From Glandiceps talaboti (lineage: Eukaryota > Hemichordata > Enteropneusta > Spengelidae), in the NCBI RefSeq assembly GCF_964340395.1, contig NC_135555.1, positions 1,110,001-1,174,000 on the forward strand: a stretch of DNA of 64,000 nt, read 5' to 3'. A program made the position numbers and the translations under genes. Position 1 is the stretch's first letter. Every line of letters begins with the position of its first letter. This document shows positions 47,440-60,989 of this stretch, piece by piece. The notes beneath the pieces were generated by a model. That model was not told the origin of the DNA. It was given only the letters and a program-made list of their open reading frames with translations, and did not search any database.

Positions 47440-48749
47440 TGGATTGAATTGACCATCTCATATCGTGTGGTGTTATGAATTGACCATTTCATATCGTGTG
47501 GTGTTATGAATTGAATTGACCATCTCATATCACATGGTGTTATGGATTGAATTGACCATCTCATATCGTGTGGTGTTATGGACTGAATTGACCATCTCAT
47601 ATCATGTGGTGTTATGGATTGAATTGACCATCTCATATCGTGTGGTGTTATGGATTGAATTGACCATCTCATATCATGTGGTGTTATGAATTGAAATGAC
47701 CATCTCATATCATGTGTTGTTATGAATTGAATTGACCATCTCATATCACATGGTGTTATGGATTGAATTGACCATCTCATATCATGTGGTGTTGTGGATT
47801 GAATTGACCATCTCATATCGTGTGGTGTTATGGATTGAATTGACCATCTCATATCGTGTGGTGTTATGAATTGAAATGACCATCTCATATCATGTGTTGT
47901 TATGAATTGAATTGACCATCTCATATCACATGGTGTTATGGATTGAATTGACCATCTCATATCATGTGGTGTTGTGGATTGAATTGACCATCTCATATCG
48001 TGTGGTGTTATGGATTGAATTGACCATCTCATATCGTGTGGTGTTATGGATTGAATTGACCATCTCATATCGTGTGGTGTTATGGACTGAGTTGACCATT
48101 TCATATCATGTGGTGTTATGAATTGAGTTGACCATCACATATTGTGTGGTGTTATGGATTGAACTGACCATCTCATATCATGTGGTATTATGGATTGAAT
48201 TGACCATCTCATATCATGTGGTGTTATGGATTGAATTGACCATCTCATATCATGTGGTGTTGTGGATTGAATTGACCATCTCATATCATGTGTTGTTATG
48301 AATTGACCATCTCATATCGTGTGGTGTTATGGATTGAATTGACCATCTCATATCATGTGGTGTTATGGATTGAATTGACCATTTCATATCATGTGGTGTT
48401 ATGGATTGAATTGACCATCTCATATCATGTGGTGTTATGAATTGAATTGACCATCTCATATCATGTGGTGTTATGGACTGAGTTGACCATTTCATAATCG
48501 TGTGGTGTTATGGATTGAATTGACCATCTCATATCGATCATGTGGTGTTATGGATTGAATTGACCATCTCATATCATGTGGTGTTATGGATTGAATTGAC
48601 CATCTCATATCATGTGGTGTTATGGATTGAATTGACCATCTCATATCATGTTGTGTTATGGATTGACCATCTCATATCATGTGGTGTTATGGATTGAATT
48701 GACCATCTCATATCATGTGGTGTTATGGATTGAATTGCACCATCTCATA
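47440..48749 (+). repeat. 36-bp minisatellite, about 36 copies
   Basis: The unit is GAATTGACCATCTCATATCA, TGTGGTGTTATGGATT. A five-unit, 180-bp block is repeated without a difference at about 47691-47868 and 47871-48048. The 36-bp unit is divisible by three, so a 235-codon minus-strand frame (DMRWSIQSITPH repeats) is an artefact. Confidence 0.97.
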
Positions 48750-49770
48750 GCACGCCTGTCCAAAGACAGTGATTGATTTAATTTACTGGTGTATTGTCAA
48801 CCTAGAATACAGATATATTATGTAGTCAAGTGTAACACTTCAATATAGCAAGTCTATGCTAAGAATACATACATACCAGTGACTCTAATGTCAACACTAC
48901 ATTGGAACTGGGCAATATTGTTTCATGGTCTAAATGCACAGTAATCACACACTAATATATGCCACTCTGATAGTTTTATACCTCACAGACATGTATGTAT
49001 ACAGAACTGTGTTTGCTAAGTCTAGTGTCATCACTATACTTTCATAATACCTTGAGACAGTCATTGCTCCACTTTCATCCCCTGCTAGTGCTAGTTTTAG
49101 CATTGTGGCAAAAGAAAAACCCAGGTGGTTTTATGATATGGGTTTTAAGTTATACTGGTATGATTATATTATTTTCCAATTTTTTTTGTTCAGCTGAAAA
49201 ATACTCATAACATATATTCTCTTCTATTTTCCTTGGTTTAATAACAAAGAAAACTATTTGGCACTATGAGTCACTAGACAAGTAGTGACTTACCCTTTGG
49301 TCATGAGTATTTTCTGGCTGAATGAAGAAAAATATTGGAAAATAATATCATTATACCAGCACCAGTAATATCAAAGAAAAATCAGGGAAATTAATGGCAA
49401 TTTTGAACATTTTGACTCATATTTCAAACACAACAAAACCAGTGACGTAGACATGTGTTGTCATGACATAGACGCATGTTGTCGTGACATAGACGCATGT
49501 TGTCGTGACAATGACCACAGCATATATTCCATATTTTTTTGTTAAACTTGGCTTGTGAATGGTATAATATCTACATGTCATTAAATCATGGCGTTCAAGC
49601 TGAAGTCAAAACACGTAATCTGATAGATCTATAACACTCAGTCTTATTCACTCTCAATTCACTTGATATCAACATGACCATGCTACAATAATTATGTGAT
49701 ATTATGTTTTGTTGATAGTTCATTATTTGTTTTGACTTCCTGTGATCCCATTACATAATACAGTGTTCAC
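48750..49770. other. Non-coding intergenic sequence
   Basis: AT-rich sequence without exon-like frames. A brief triplicated phrase, GTTGTCRTGACATAGACGCAT, occurs near 49455-49510. Confidence 0.4.
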
Positions 49771-50910
49771 TGTAATGATCGTCACTAGCAACGCAGCTTC
49801 ATTCATGTTATGATCGTCACTAGCAATGCAACTTCTCCTTTCATGTTATGATCGTCACTATAAGCAACACAGCTTCTTTCATGTTATGATTGTCACTAGC
49901 AATGCAACTTCTCCTTTCATGTTATGATCATCACTAGCAACACAGCTTCAGCTTTCATGTTATGATCGTCACTAGCAACACAGCTTCTTCTTTCGTGTTA
50001 TGATCGTCACTAGCAACACAGCTTCTCCTTTCATGTTATGATCGTCACTAGCAACACAGCTTCAGCTCCTTTCATGTTATGATCGTCACTAGCAACACAG
50101 CTTCTCCTTTCATGTTATGATCATCACTAGCAACACAGCTTCTCCTTTCGTGTTATGATCGTCACTAGCAACACAGCTTCAGCTTTCATGTTATGATCGT
50201 CACTAGCAACACAGCTTCACCTTTCATGTTATGATCATCACTAGCAACACAGCTTCTCCTTTCGTGTTATGATCTTCACTAGCAACACAGCTTCTCCTTT
50301 CATGTTATGATCGTCACTAGCAACACAGCTTCTTCTTTCATGTTATGATCGTCACTATAGCAACACAGCTTCTCCTTTCATGTTATGATCGTCACTAGCA
50401 ACACAGCTTCTTTTTTCATGTTATGATCGTCACTATAGCAACACAGCTTCTCCTTTCGTGTTATGATTGTCACTAGCAACACAGCTTCTTCTTTCATGTT
50501 ATGATCGTCACTAGCAACACAGCTTCACCTTTCATGTTATGATCGTCACTATAGCAACACAGCTTCACCTTTCATGTTATGATCGTCACTATAGCAACAC
50601 AGCTTCTCCGCTTCTCCTTTCATGTTATGATCATCACTAGCAACACTGAGCTTCTCCTTTCATGTTATGATCGTCACTAGCAACACAGCATCTCCTTTCA
50701 TGTTATGATCGTCACTAGCAACACTGAGCTTCTTCATTCATGTTATGATCGTCACTAGCAACACAGCTTCTCCTTTCATGTTATGATTGTCACTAGCAAC
50801 ACAGCATCTCCTTTCATGTTATGATCGTCACTAGCAACACAGCTTCTCCTTTCATGTTATGATCATCACTAGCAACACTGAGCTTCTCCTTTCATGTTAT
50901 GATTGTCACT
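49771..50910 (+). repeat. 38-bp minisatellite, about 30 copies
   Basis: The unit is TGTTATGATCGTCACTAGCA, ACACAGCTTCTCCTTTCA. Unit length varies (TATA insertions before GCAACAC, CAG and CTGAG insertions), while the core ATGATCGTCACTAGCAACAC is kept. Confidence 0.95.
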
Positions 50911-51365
50911 TAGTTGTTCCAATGATAATCCTTTAATCAATGTGCAAATGGTTGTTTATGTCTGAAATCACATTGTTACAATTTGATCTCACATTTGACG
51001 CGATATCATATTTGGTCGCCAAATTTGTGATACCTCAATACTACCAAACCAGAGTATGAGTCAACAGCTGGTTACATTTATTGATCAAAATCAAAGCTAT
51101 AGCACCAGCTGAGAAATGTAGTATTGAATTAAAATGATGGTGAAATTTCAGACATCGTAAAGTCAAAGTATTGGGTATTTCATATCTCCAAGTCTACAGT
51201 AGTATCCATTTTTCAAATTTAAATTCAACAAAAATGGCAACAAGTCAGCAAGGGATGTTTGATAGACCATGTTATGATTTACCCGGAAAAAACGGCAAAA
51301 TCTCCTGATTAAGTCATTCCCGTGTGAAAATTCTTGCTAAAATTCACTCATTTTATATTCATATA

Positions 51366-53417
51366 GAAGGGTTGTTTGGTACAAGAAACTTTATGAGAAC
51401 ATGTTAAACTGCCCTGAAAGTGTTGCAATTTTAGTGGGGTTTTTCGTTTGTAGAAGACGCATAGTAATCTTTAACCTCCAACAGTTACTTTCCGTTTTAG
51501 ACTCTAAAAACCATAAAGACCCAAAGTATCATTTTGCAAAGTATTCAACTGTCTTCGGAAAGAAGGGTGAGATGCAAAGGTATGCTTTCTGGATTAGCGT
51601 GACAGTAAGTACAGGGATTAAGAACCCCATTCCCACTTATATAGGTGTTGCTAGTCTGTTGTTTGGTAGTCTGAGGTGTATCTAATACCTCATAATTATT
51701 CTATGAAGCTTTGTATAAAATACAATGTTTGTGATGTGATACAAGTGTAAAAGCTAGGCTTTGCATGAACATGTTACAGCTGTGAGATCATTAACCCAAG
51801 TACTTGTGACTGATCACACATCTGCCACGTACACAGGATATTGAACCAACATTTTTCATAAGTGAGGTGAAAAAAAGGAAGTGAAAATGTGAATTTGATA
51901 AAAAGGTTATGATAATTTCATTCTAGCAGTGGAAAATTTACAGTATGAGAGATGTAGCCTACTTGGTAACATATACATCAAAGTTTGGGTAAGTACTGCT
52001 ACTTATATTTTATTGTCAGTTTTCAGCTCTGTCAGTTGAAACAAATTGATCAGAAAAGTGACTTTATCATGTCATCATTACAACTCAATGTAGACAATAT
52101 CCATTGCATTATAAATGCACATACCATTTTAATGATTAATTGTCTTAATCTTGCTCATTTTCAATTTCTTTGTGCACCCTATTTCCCCGAAATATTTGGT
52201 CAATTACTCAAAAAGAAGACTTTTTCAGTCATTTTCTTTTGATATGAATTAATGTCTGACTTGTACAGGCATTTCTACATGTTATATGGGGTTATTACTT
52301 ATATTGTGATCAATTTGAATTCCCCAAAGCATACTATGTGAGTCTATTTCAACATTTGTCACTCCCTAACTTACTACTATTGTTTGATTGATTGGTTGGT
52401 TGGTTGGTTGGTTGGTTGGTTGGTTGGCTGGCTGATTGATCGTTTTAATACACTGTGGTTGCCTTTCCCAAATTGACAGTCAATGCTTGCAGTACAGACT
52501 CTGTCGTTCACAGTTTTTTTGTACGAACAGTATTAAAATTTGCTTTCAAGATTCTGTCAACATAGCTTGACTGACTGAATTTGTTACTAATAATACTAAT
52601 ACAGTAGTATATACTTCATCATTATCAATGAACAAGTGCTGCATGGTCAGTCACATCCAGTACTAAGGCTATTGTCAACAAAACTTTCTGACAATTATTC
52701 TGCATGTTTTATAATTTTGAGGTTGCTTTACTTGTAAGTACAGTCTTGTCAATTGTTATATTATTGACGTGGCACGTACAAAAAAGATTAAAAGATTCAT
52801 TTTCTTTTTATGTTCTATGTTTTAATAGTGAAAACGAAGATTGTGTGTGTAGGCTGTATTCAAATGTTTCCATTGACTCATTTCAGATATGACAATGGAA
52901 ATCCTCTTAATGGATAAAATCATTGATTTAGACTCTCGTCTGAGAAATACATTTGTCAAAAATTAATCCAATAATTATACATATTACTGTTTATTCAGGA
53001 AGTAATGCCACTTCCTGTCAAACGTAATTAACAAAATTCATGGCAGTAATCCTATGGTATTTAAACATTACTTTAGGACCTAGATACTTCTATATCCGAT
53101 TTATTGTTGTCCTAAATGTAAGTGGTATCTTGGAGTTAGGTAATTATTGTAATATAGAATTCACGACAAAATCTTTACTAGTCAGTTTCTACATTATCAG
53201 TGATAAATTAAATATTTTTCTCAGAAATCTAAATTTGGAATCAAATAATTCTCTTTTAGCCTCTAGCATGAGACACAGACAGGTTTATGTTAGCAATATT
53301 ACTTGGCTGTTTACAGGGTTCCCTAGGCTTACCACTCAAGTCTCCACGCTAGTTTTCATTCTTTATTTGAATACAATTTTTTTTTTCAAAACCATACAAC
53401 TGTGTTATTTTGTGTGA
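51366..53417 (+). CDS. Candidate multi-pass membrane protein gene, possibly gustatory-receptor-like
   Basis: No firm identification. Three plus-strand open stretches in order suggest exons. (a) 51367-51604 reads VVWYKKLYENML, SVAILVGFFVCRRRIVIF, NLQQLLSVLDSKN, GKKGEMQRYAFWISVT, between a TTCATATAG acceptor and an ACA|GTAAGT donor. (b) 52704-52800 gives a hydrophobic ALLVSTVLSIVILLTWHV then QKRLKDSF. (c) 53040-53400 gives LLVSFYIISDKLNIFLRNLN, SMRHRQVYVSNITWLF and a hydrophobic run. A hydrophobic segment followed by RRR and LLxxLD, and later a loop with LNxxLRxL and RHRQxY, is how insect-type Gr and Gr-like receptors look. I could not find the last-helix TY...QF motif, a start codon or compatible phases for all exons, so this could be a decayed gene or chance. 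Confidence 0.25.
52390..52432 (+). repeat. (TTGG)n microsatellite
   Basis: About eight TTGG units in a row, flanked by GATTGATTGG and GGCTGGCTGATTG degenerate units. Confidence 0.85.
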
Positions 53418-53871
53418 AATGTTAACCTGACTGACTGACTCTTTGTGAAACAGTTGGGTTAACATATAGCCCTTGGAAGACTACTGCTAGTATTAACGGT
53501 AACTGAGAAAAATATGTTTAAAAGAAGTTGAGGACATCTTCCTTTATGAACTAAAATGAAAAATGAAAAACTAAAATATCAAAACATTTGAAGGTTATGA
53601 GACTAATTAATAAAATCTCCCAGGGATTGGTGCCAGCCCCCTTAGAATCTTACAGAATTTTTATATATGCTAATTTAGGGTCAAAGTTGAATTAAAAATA
53701 TCAAACTTCCCTTGGTAATTACATGTTCTATGGAACATGAATTTTACCATTTCCTTTGGACATGTGATATACAAAAATGATGTCACAGGGGACATATGTA
53801 ATGCATAGGTAGTGTAACAGTTTTAGAACTGACTTTTTATCAGTTCACTGTGATAATATATACGATGATTG

Positions 53872-54123
53872 CCATCATGTCAAAGCTATTAAATGCATGT
53901 ATGATGCATTCCTTGCCAGTTGATGTACTCTGAGTATTTGCATGAGTGCTTGAATGTGGTTTTCCCAGTTGCCGTATTTCACAAGTGTAGCTAGTGAAAG
54001 TGCAGCACAAAACACCCCAAGCATCATGAGTGCAAATATCCTGTCAGTGAGTGCTCTATACTGGCACACCCATGTTTGCCATGGAACTTCTGTTGTTATA
54101 TTGAAAACAGCAAATTTTGGAAG
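53872..54123 (-). CDS. Possible unrecognised terminal exon with one membrane segment
   Basis: The minus-strand frame reads KFAVFNITTEVPWQTWVCQY, RALTDRIFALMMLGVFCAAL, SLATLVKYGNWENHIQALMQ and ends at a TGA near 53872. It has good amino-acid balance, two Trp and a hydrophobic stretch near FALMMLGVFCAALSLATLV. The acceptor would have to be a weak CTAAAG. I know no family for it, no partner exons were found, and chance is a real option. Confidence 0.2.
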
Positions 54124-56229
54124 ACTTTAGCTGTGTATTCAAGTGGTGTTGTGTAAATGGCACAATTAGCTCATACAGGTATGAAATGATGTTTTATGTT
54201 GTAAACTGCCGTACAAACATTATAAGTACAAACATGTATGGGCAAGCAAGTATTGGCAAAGATGCAAGCATATTCACATAATTTTATGTAGATGCAAGTA
54301 TAATCATATAGGGTATTGCACTGTAGTGCAAATACCACAAGTATGGACACACAATGATGTAAGTAATCACCGATACATATGGAATGTAAGTTTGTGATGA
54401 ATGGATGTTGGTACACTAGCTACTACATCTACTCCTTTTAAGCTGTGTATTTGTATTTAATACATAAAGTAGTAAGTAGAACTTTCAAATCACTCACAAT
54501 TTGTTTGATGTAGTTATGATATATGGGATTTTGTATTCCCATGTCTCTATCATCAATCACATCTATCAAAAAGGCATTATAAAACAGACTTTTTCCTTAT
54601 TATTAACTTTATTGCCATAAGTATAAAATTATACAATGGAATTCGCTTTGGTTATACGTAGCTTGGTTAAAACACGAACAGTGTGGATATGTATGTAGTG
54701 TCAGATCAAATGAACAACTGTTGTTATAAAATTGTTTTCAAACAAATGAAACAGGCTTACTGTAACAAGTCCAACTTCTTTAGTATAAAGATTCTATAAT
54801 CAAACACATCTCAATTATCAAAAATAAAGTCTTAGTAAAAACAAATAAATACATCCTAACAAGAGCCAGGTGAAATTGACAAACCATGTTTAGTTATCTA
54901 ATCAAGCATTTGTCTATTTGATAATATTTTCATTCACCGACTTTCACTACAAAGTTTCTATCATATAAAACATCTCACTTCTCAAATAATCATTTGCAAT
55001 AAATTGAAAAACTTTTCCCCATCAGATCAAAATGATACTTTTTATAAAAATCACCCAAATTTGCCAGTTGTGTACATATTTGTTCACCATCTTTAAATTT
55101 TTAGGAGTAGTAGTTGTGAACTCAGAGAGTATACTTTGGCTAAAATCATACAATCTTCTTCAGCTGTTGCTGTATGCATATTTATTTGGGTTGTGAAATG
55201 TGTATGATCAAATAATCAGGTTGCGAAATCTGTGTTCTGAAACAATTAGACAAAAGGAAATGATTTGTAAGTAGTATTAGTGTTTAGTACTATTTAGGTG
55301 AACGTGACTGATCTTGTTTCAACCAGGTTTCTCTGAGTGTCTAAAGCAATACACATCACATCTGTCACAGTTTTTAAAATCCAGTTGTCTGCATACAAAG
55401 TCTACCATCACTCCACTCAGACTGTTACACATACAAGTACAGATCTAGCGCAGTGATGGTAATGTATCAAATTATTTTGTCACTGTTTTTGTATTTTGTT
55501 TGTTTTTGTTTCTTTGTCTGTTACTGTATGATGTTCAATGATAAAGAGGAATGCCACCATGGTAAGAAAAGTAAATTCTGGGATCATTGAGTCATATCAC
55601 ATGACGTTTGGAGATAAAATGCTGTTAAGACAGTCTTCCTGATGTATAGATTCACTCTTAAAGACTCAATGCACTAAATTGTTTCAGCCTTGTAACTCTG
55701 TGTGTGGCAAATCATTACCCGTATTCTCATTAATTATGTTTTTCTTGAATGATAATGTCAAATGATAATGTCACAATCATTACAAATTTTACAGGAGATT
55801 TAAAACATTTATAGTTATATATATGCATCAAAGGTGCATTCAGTTTCAATTTTTAAGCCAATAACGAAATAAGAACATTAATTTTTAAGTATAGATCACA
55901 GAAATGTATGAAATGTTTATCACCATGTCTCTGATATTAAACAATTTAATACAATATTATATATATACATATATGGAAAAGATGACATTTGAGTCACATG
56001 ACAAGGTGATACAGTACATTGAAGGTCACTGTTTATTGGCTCTGTTTGATACAACCACTACAGACCAATAATAATATGCTTTATTCATAGTACCATGGCC
56101 ACCAGCCTAACATGAAGAAATCAATGTATACAAAAAACTGCTAGTGTAGAGGTTTGTTGTGACAATGCAATGGAATAAACAAATCCACATACATATGTAA
56201 TAATATCAAATACAACCAAAATTAGTCCA

Positions 56230-56630
56230 TCCTACTTTGGCGTAAACGGAAAGCAAAAAATACAAACTTTGCTGAATTATTCTATATGTATAAACATGAT
56301 TTGTTCTCATCAAAGAATAAAATTTAAATTGCGAAGGAGGCTTAAAAGAAATATTGCAGAATATACAATTCTCTCAATTGTTGATTCACAAATTTAATGT
56401 CTTAAACCGTTTATAACTTCATAATTCTAGCATCTCTCGTGTTTTACTTTTTATAACTTTTATTTTATCTTTGTACTCTGCCCTGTAAATTTTGTTACTC
56501 TCCCATATTTTTAAATTATGTATCTTTGTATTTTAACGTATGTTTTGTATTTTTATATTCAATGCATGAAAATCCATTTATGGATGCATTGACCTAGAAT
56601 AATAAATCAAATCAAATCAAATCAATCAAA
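56230..56630 (+). mobile_element. Possible 3' end of a retroelement with (AATCA/AAATC)n tail
   Basis: The stretch ends CTAGAATAATAAATCAAATC followed by repeated AAATC units, a tail type seen at the 3' end of several LINE and SINE families. Upstream, a short basic frame (KFKLRRRLKRNIAEYTIL) could be the end of an ORF. The family and left end are not identified. Confidence 0.3.
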
Positions 56631-57599
56631 CCAATGAGAAACTGGACATGCTACACTGGAGATAGCAAGATCACATTTTCTGGCGACAATGAAATAAAGC
56701 ATTCAAACATCCTGCAACTAGACACAGACATATGGCTTGTGCATTTGATGTCTACATGGTAGCACATTAGTTCATTTCATTTAGGCAAAAATGTAGCAGG
56801 AAACTGTATTCATTCAGTCTTGCTATCTTAAAGTGTAGCATGTAAAGTTTCTGATTGGTTTCTGTGTGATTGTATCAAACAGAGCCAGTGAACAGTAATC
56901 TGCAATGCACTGTATATAGCAGCATGTTGAGTTGATGAATTGCAACTTGAAGTCATTTGTTTCTCCTATTGCATTCAACTGTAATGATATACCTATTTGA
57001 TTCTAATGAACTGAGTTTTCTTTTATGCTAGACTGATGTAGGACATATGTTTCTCATTTCAAAAGTAGCACTCAGTGTATTAGACTAGTCACAAACTTCA
57101 CTTAAACCAGTTCATTAAAAAATCAAGTAAAATAAATCATCAAAGACTTATATTGTAAAATAGAGGTCATATTTACCATACCTCAAATGTTTGCATAAGA
57201 ATTACAAGTTATTACAGAACTGTACAAATAGTCTAACAATATTTTATGCATTGTAAATCTAACAGTTGGAACCTGTTAATGTGTTAAAGATAGATCAATT
57301 ATGCCACAGGGTAATTTTGGTTTATGCAAAATGTTTTTTGAAAAATAAAAAATTCTGTAGAAATCTTTTAGTAACTTGATGAATCATATTTTATATTTAT
57401 TTAGTTTTAATAAATCATAGATCTATTGTTTGATATATACAAAGTGAGAAAGTAATGTACCACTAATGACTTCACACCTTCAGTGCTTTGATTTTTGTCA
57501 TGAAAGACCTGAAGTGTTTTCCCACATTTTCATTTTGTGAAATATTGCAAAAACGTGGGATTTGAGCCTACTTTATCACCACTATTGTAATATTTGATT

Positions 57600-58110
57600 T
57601 TAATTGCCTTGAAAATCACATTTATTGTTGATGAAATTTTAGTAATGTTGCATTCTCCACATCATTCTAAAATTCATTCTCAAAATCACCCTAATTGTAA
57701 AGTTTTGTGTGAAAAATATGAAAATTGGATGTCTCGACAGAACTCAACTCAAAGGGTTTCCAAAAGTTGTAACCATAGCTTTTGCCCTGATTTGTGTTAA
57801 ATTTACACCTAGTCATAAAATGAGTACAGATATGTAGAGTTTGGTGTTAAATGTTATGGATATTGCTCAATCTCAAAATCACATATTGTAGAGTTTGGTG
57901 TGAAATTTTAGTGATATTTTGCTGTCACAAAATGAATATAGTTGTAAATGTTGATGTTTTAGTTTCAGGGTGATATCTAAAAATCACTATAGCTGTTCAG
58001 TTTGAGATGAAATGTAGGGATCTTTTAGTTTCAAAATGATTCCACAATTTAAACACTAGTCTATGTGAAATGTTTATAAGGACTTTCCAATCTCAAAATC
58101 TCACAATTTT
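57600..58110 (+). repeat. Degenerate tandem repeat, roughly 60-bp units
   Basis: Phrases such as GTTTGGTGTTAAATGTTATG, AGTTTGGTGTGAAATTTTAG and CTCAAAATCAC recur irregularly. This is an old, strongly diverged array. Confidence 0.4.
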
Positions 58111-59564
58111 CACCATAATGAGCTTTTGAATAATGGGTGTGAATCGTCACATTTTGTCGGCATCATAGAAAGCTAATCACACCAGACTGAAAGTACCTGT
58201 AACATGATAAGATTATGACATCTTTCATCTTTCATATTCAAACCAGCCTTGAAGAGTCTGTCATGAAATGTGTGCCTATCATCATTTCAAAGAGATGAAA
58301 AATATATGAAGTTTTTTAATACACGATTGATCAGTCTTGCAGAAGATCCTATTGCATGATTTGTGTGAGCTATGTATCTGCTAAACAGGGTAAGTTATTG
58401 CATAGTGAATAAGGTTGTACTATATAGTATTCAAAGTTCACAAAGATTCACGCAGCATGATGTACAGTTGCCTGTAGCACAGGTTGCAAATGATATATCT
58501 CTAATTATGCATGTTTTTCATTTGCATCCTGCCACTCCTCATGTCTTTTTCATAACCTTAAATTGAGATCAAATTAAGTAGTTCTAAGTATAGTATTCAG
58601 AATGAACTCACACAGCTTGACTACAAAGCTCATCTTTCATCCTCCAGCCACAATTGATTGGGGTTTATATTTTAGGTGATTTGAGATGAACCAGTCAGTG
58701 TCCAAACATGTAATATAGTGTACGAAATTAGAAAGGAGTCATCTGGAAGATATTGTGGATTTCACAGTTATCTATAGCTTTCAGATATAGTACCAATACA
58801 GATATAATAAGTGATTGGTTAGACACAAGTGTAATAACTATAACCCAAAATTAAACTGTTTGATATATGATTCAGTGTACAACAAGTTTAACACGCCCAC
58901 TCAGAATAATTTCACTCTAGGACTTTGTGTCCTACTGTTTGTTACAAGTCAAATAGAGATGATTATTACTTGGAGTGAAAACAGATTTTGAGAAAATGAT
59001 GAGGTTGTCAGAGTTGTTTTGTTGGCAGTAAAGGTTGAAGTGTTTAGAGATGCTAAAGCTATTAGTGTTACCAAGACTGCAGCACAATGTACATGAATTA
59101 TTGCTATTAACCCTGTATTTATTAGGAAATCCCTCCAACAATTGTATTCATAAAATTGTAAAAACTTGCATGGTATTGTTCAAACTACTATCTTGTGATG
59201 TAAATTAAACTGAATTCTTTATGGAAAGGGGTTTGCTGCTTAATAACACAGGTTGAATTCTTGACACACAGGAGTTTTTCTAATGTCACAAGCCTATAGA
59301 ATGTACTGTAAAAATGATATAAAATGAAGAATTGATTTCAAGTATTAGCATAGTGGACAAAGATTAATATTTCAGCTAGATTAAAAGTTAAAACTTTTTG
59401 CTTTTTTCCATCCTGAAGAATTTGATTGGAATGACACAGGTGTAATATCCATGACAGAAAATCTTTTTTAAAAAGGTCGAAATATAATTTAAATTTTGTC
59501 TTTGGTATTGAAAACTTAAGTGAGGAATTATTTATATACTTAAAATCCAAGTAACTGAGACTAA

Positions 59565-59750
59565 AACGTTGCCAGGTTCCAACCAATCAAATCACCCTTC
59601 TCACTGATAGGTTCTAAAACCAAAGTAAAAACATTGCTATGTTCCAAATGATCAAATCACCCATCTCACTGTTACAAAAGTTCTAAAATCATTATAGTAA
59701 AATATTGCCAGTTTCCAACCAATCAAGTCATCCCTTTCTCAATTATCAGT
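59565..59750 (+). repeat. Degenerate tandem repeat, about 65-70 bp, 3 copies
   Basis: TTCCAACCAATCAAATCACC, TTCCAAATGATCAAATCACC and TTCCAACCAATCAAGTCATC each follow a TTGCCAG or TTGCTAT word and precede CTCACTG-like text. Confidence 0.6.
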
Positions 59751-60989
59751 ATGTGATTCTTTCCTCACTCAGAGCTAAAACTTGTGTAATCATTGACCGA
59801 TATTATTCTTAGACATATAAAATATTGAGTTATTTTTATGTACTCATTTCCCTGCCATAAACCACCAACCATTAGAAGCTAATCAAATATTGATGCTCTT
59901 TATTGCTTTTCACTGGAAAGTTAAGCCATGTAGATAAAACATACACATTATCAGACAGTCACAGCTCCAGGAAAGGTTACATCTAAAGGGTAAACTTAAT
60001 ATGACAGGCTTCTTGTAGACGAATGGTTTGGAGATAAAGAAAGATTGTCGTCTAACAGTCATGGCTCCAAGACTACTCTTTACATGATAAAACTTATGTA
60101 AAATTGAAAAGTGATAGCTCCACAATCAGTATTTGCCACTGGGTTACTAGTACCTGTTTGCTAGATAGAAATGAAACACACTAAATGAATGTTTAATAGT
60201 TATGAAACATACAAATCATCAGTATTCCAGAAATCTGAAGTTTTTAGTAGTATGTTTGAAATGGTGAACATTTGCAATGTATAATTTAGAGCTCCTTGAA
60301 TAGTTTTCAATAGGAGAAATTTATTTAAAAAGTGGTTGCATTATAAAAATACAGGAAAAGAAATACTACACAACAATTAATGCCATATAGGAAAACAGTT
60401 GATAATATTTCATAGTAAAAGTGAAATTTGCAATATCTAAAGAAAATTCTGCTTCTAAGAAGAATTAATTGCACAGAAGGAGTTAAAGTTGGTACAACAT
60501 AGGGTTGATTTCTCATAGCTTAAAACTATGTTTGCTTCTGTCAGTCTCAATAAGTGCATGCACAGAGAAGAATGAAAATATCATTTATAGATTAAATACA
60601 TATTTGTATGTTCTCAAAACTCCTTGTGGAAACTGTGAATCATGTTGAACACAGTGATGCTCAATGTTATCCAAATATTTGTAGCATTTTGTCAGATAGA
60701 TGAAGGAATCATATGAACATTTTATATCTCAGATCTACAGTGCTAATAGTTCAGAAAAATCTAAATGGCAAATCAACCCAGATTTGATAAGACATAAATG
60801 TGTCTGAATTTATTCAAAATAAAGATTTCATTGTATTCGCGTAAAATATATTTTATAGAACAAACTGAAGGATATGATATTTTGATAGCTAGCAGTCAAT
60901 GGTCTATTTGCAGATCACACCGATAATATGTACATTTAGATTTTCCTGATCATTCTCTAGTGTAATATCACCATTTTATATTCTGTGTT

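Noticed and set aside
47397-48495. 235-codon and 69-codon minus-strand frames of DMRWSIQSITPH repeats
   Set aside because: Same artefact from a 36-bp repeat; both strands are open in places.
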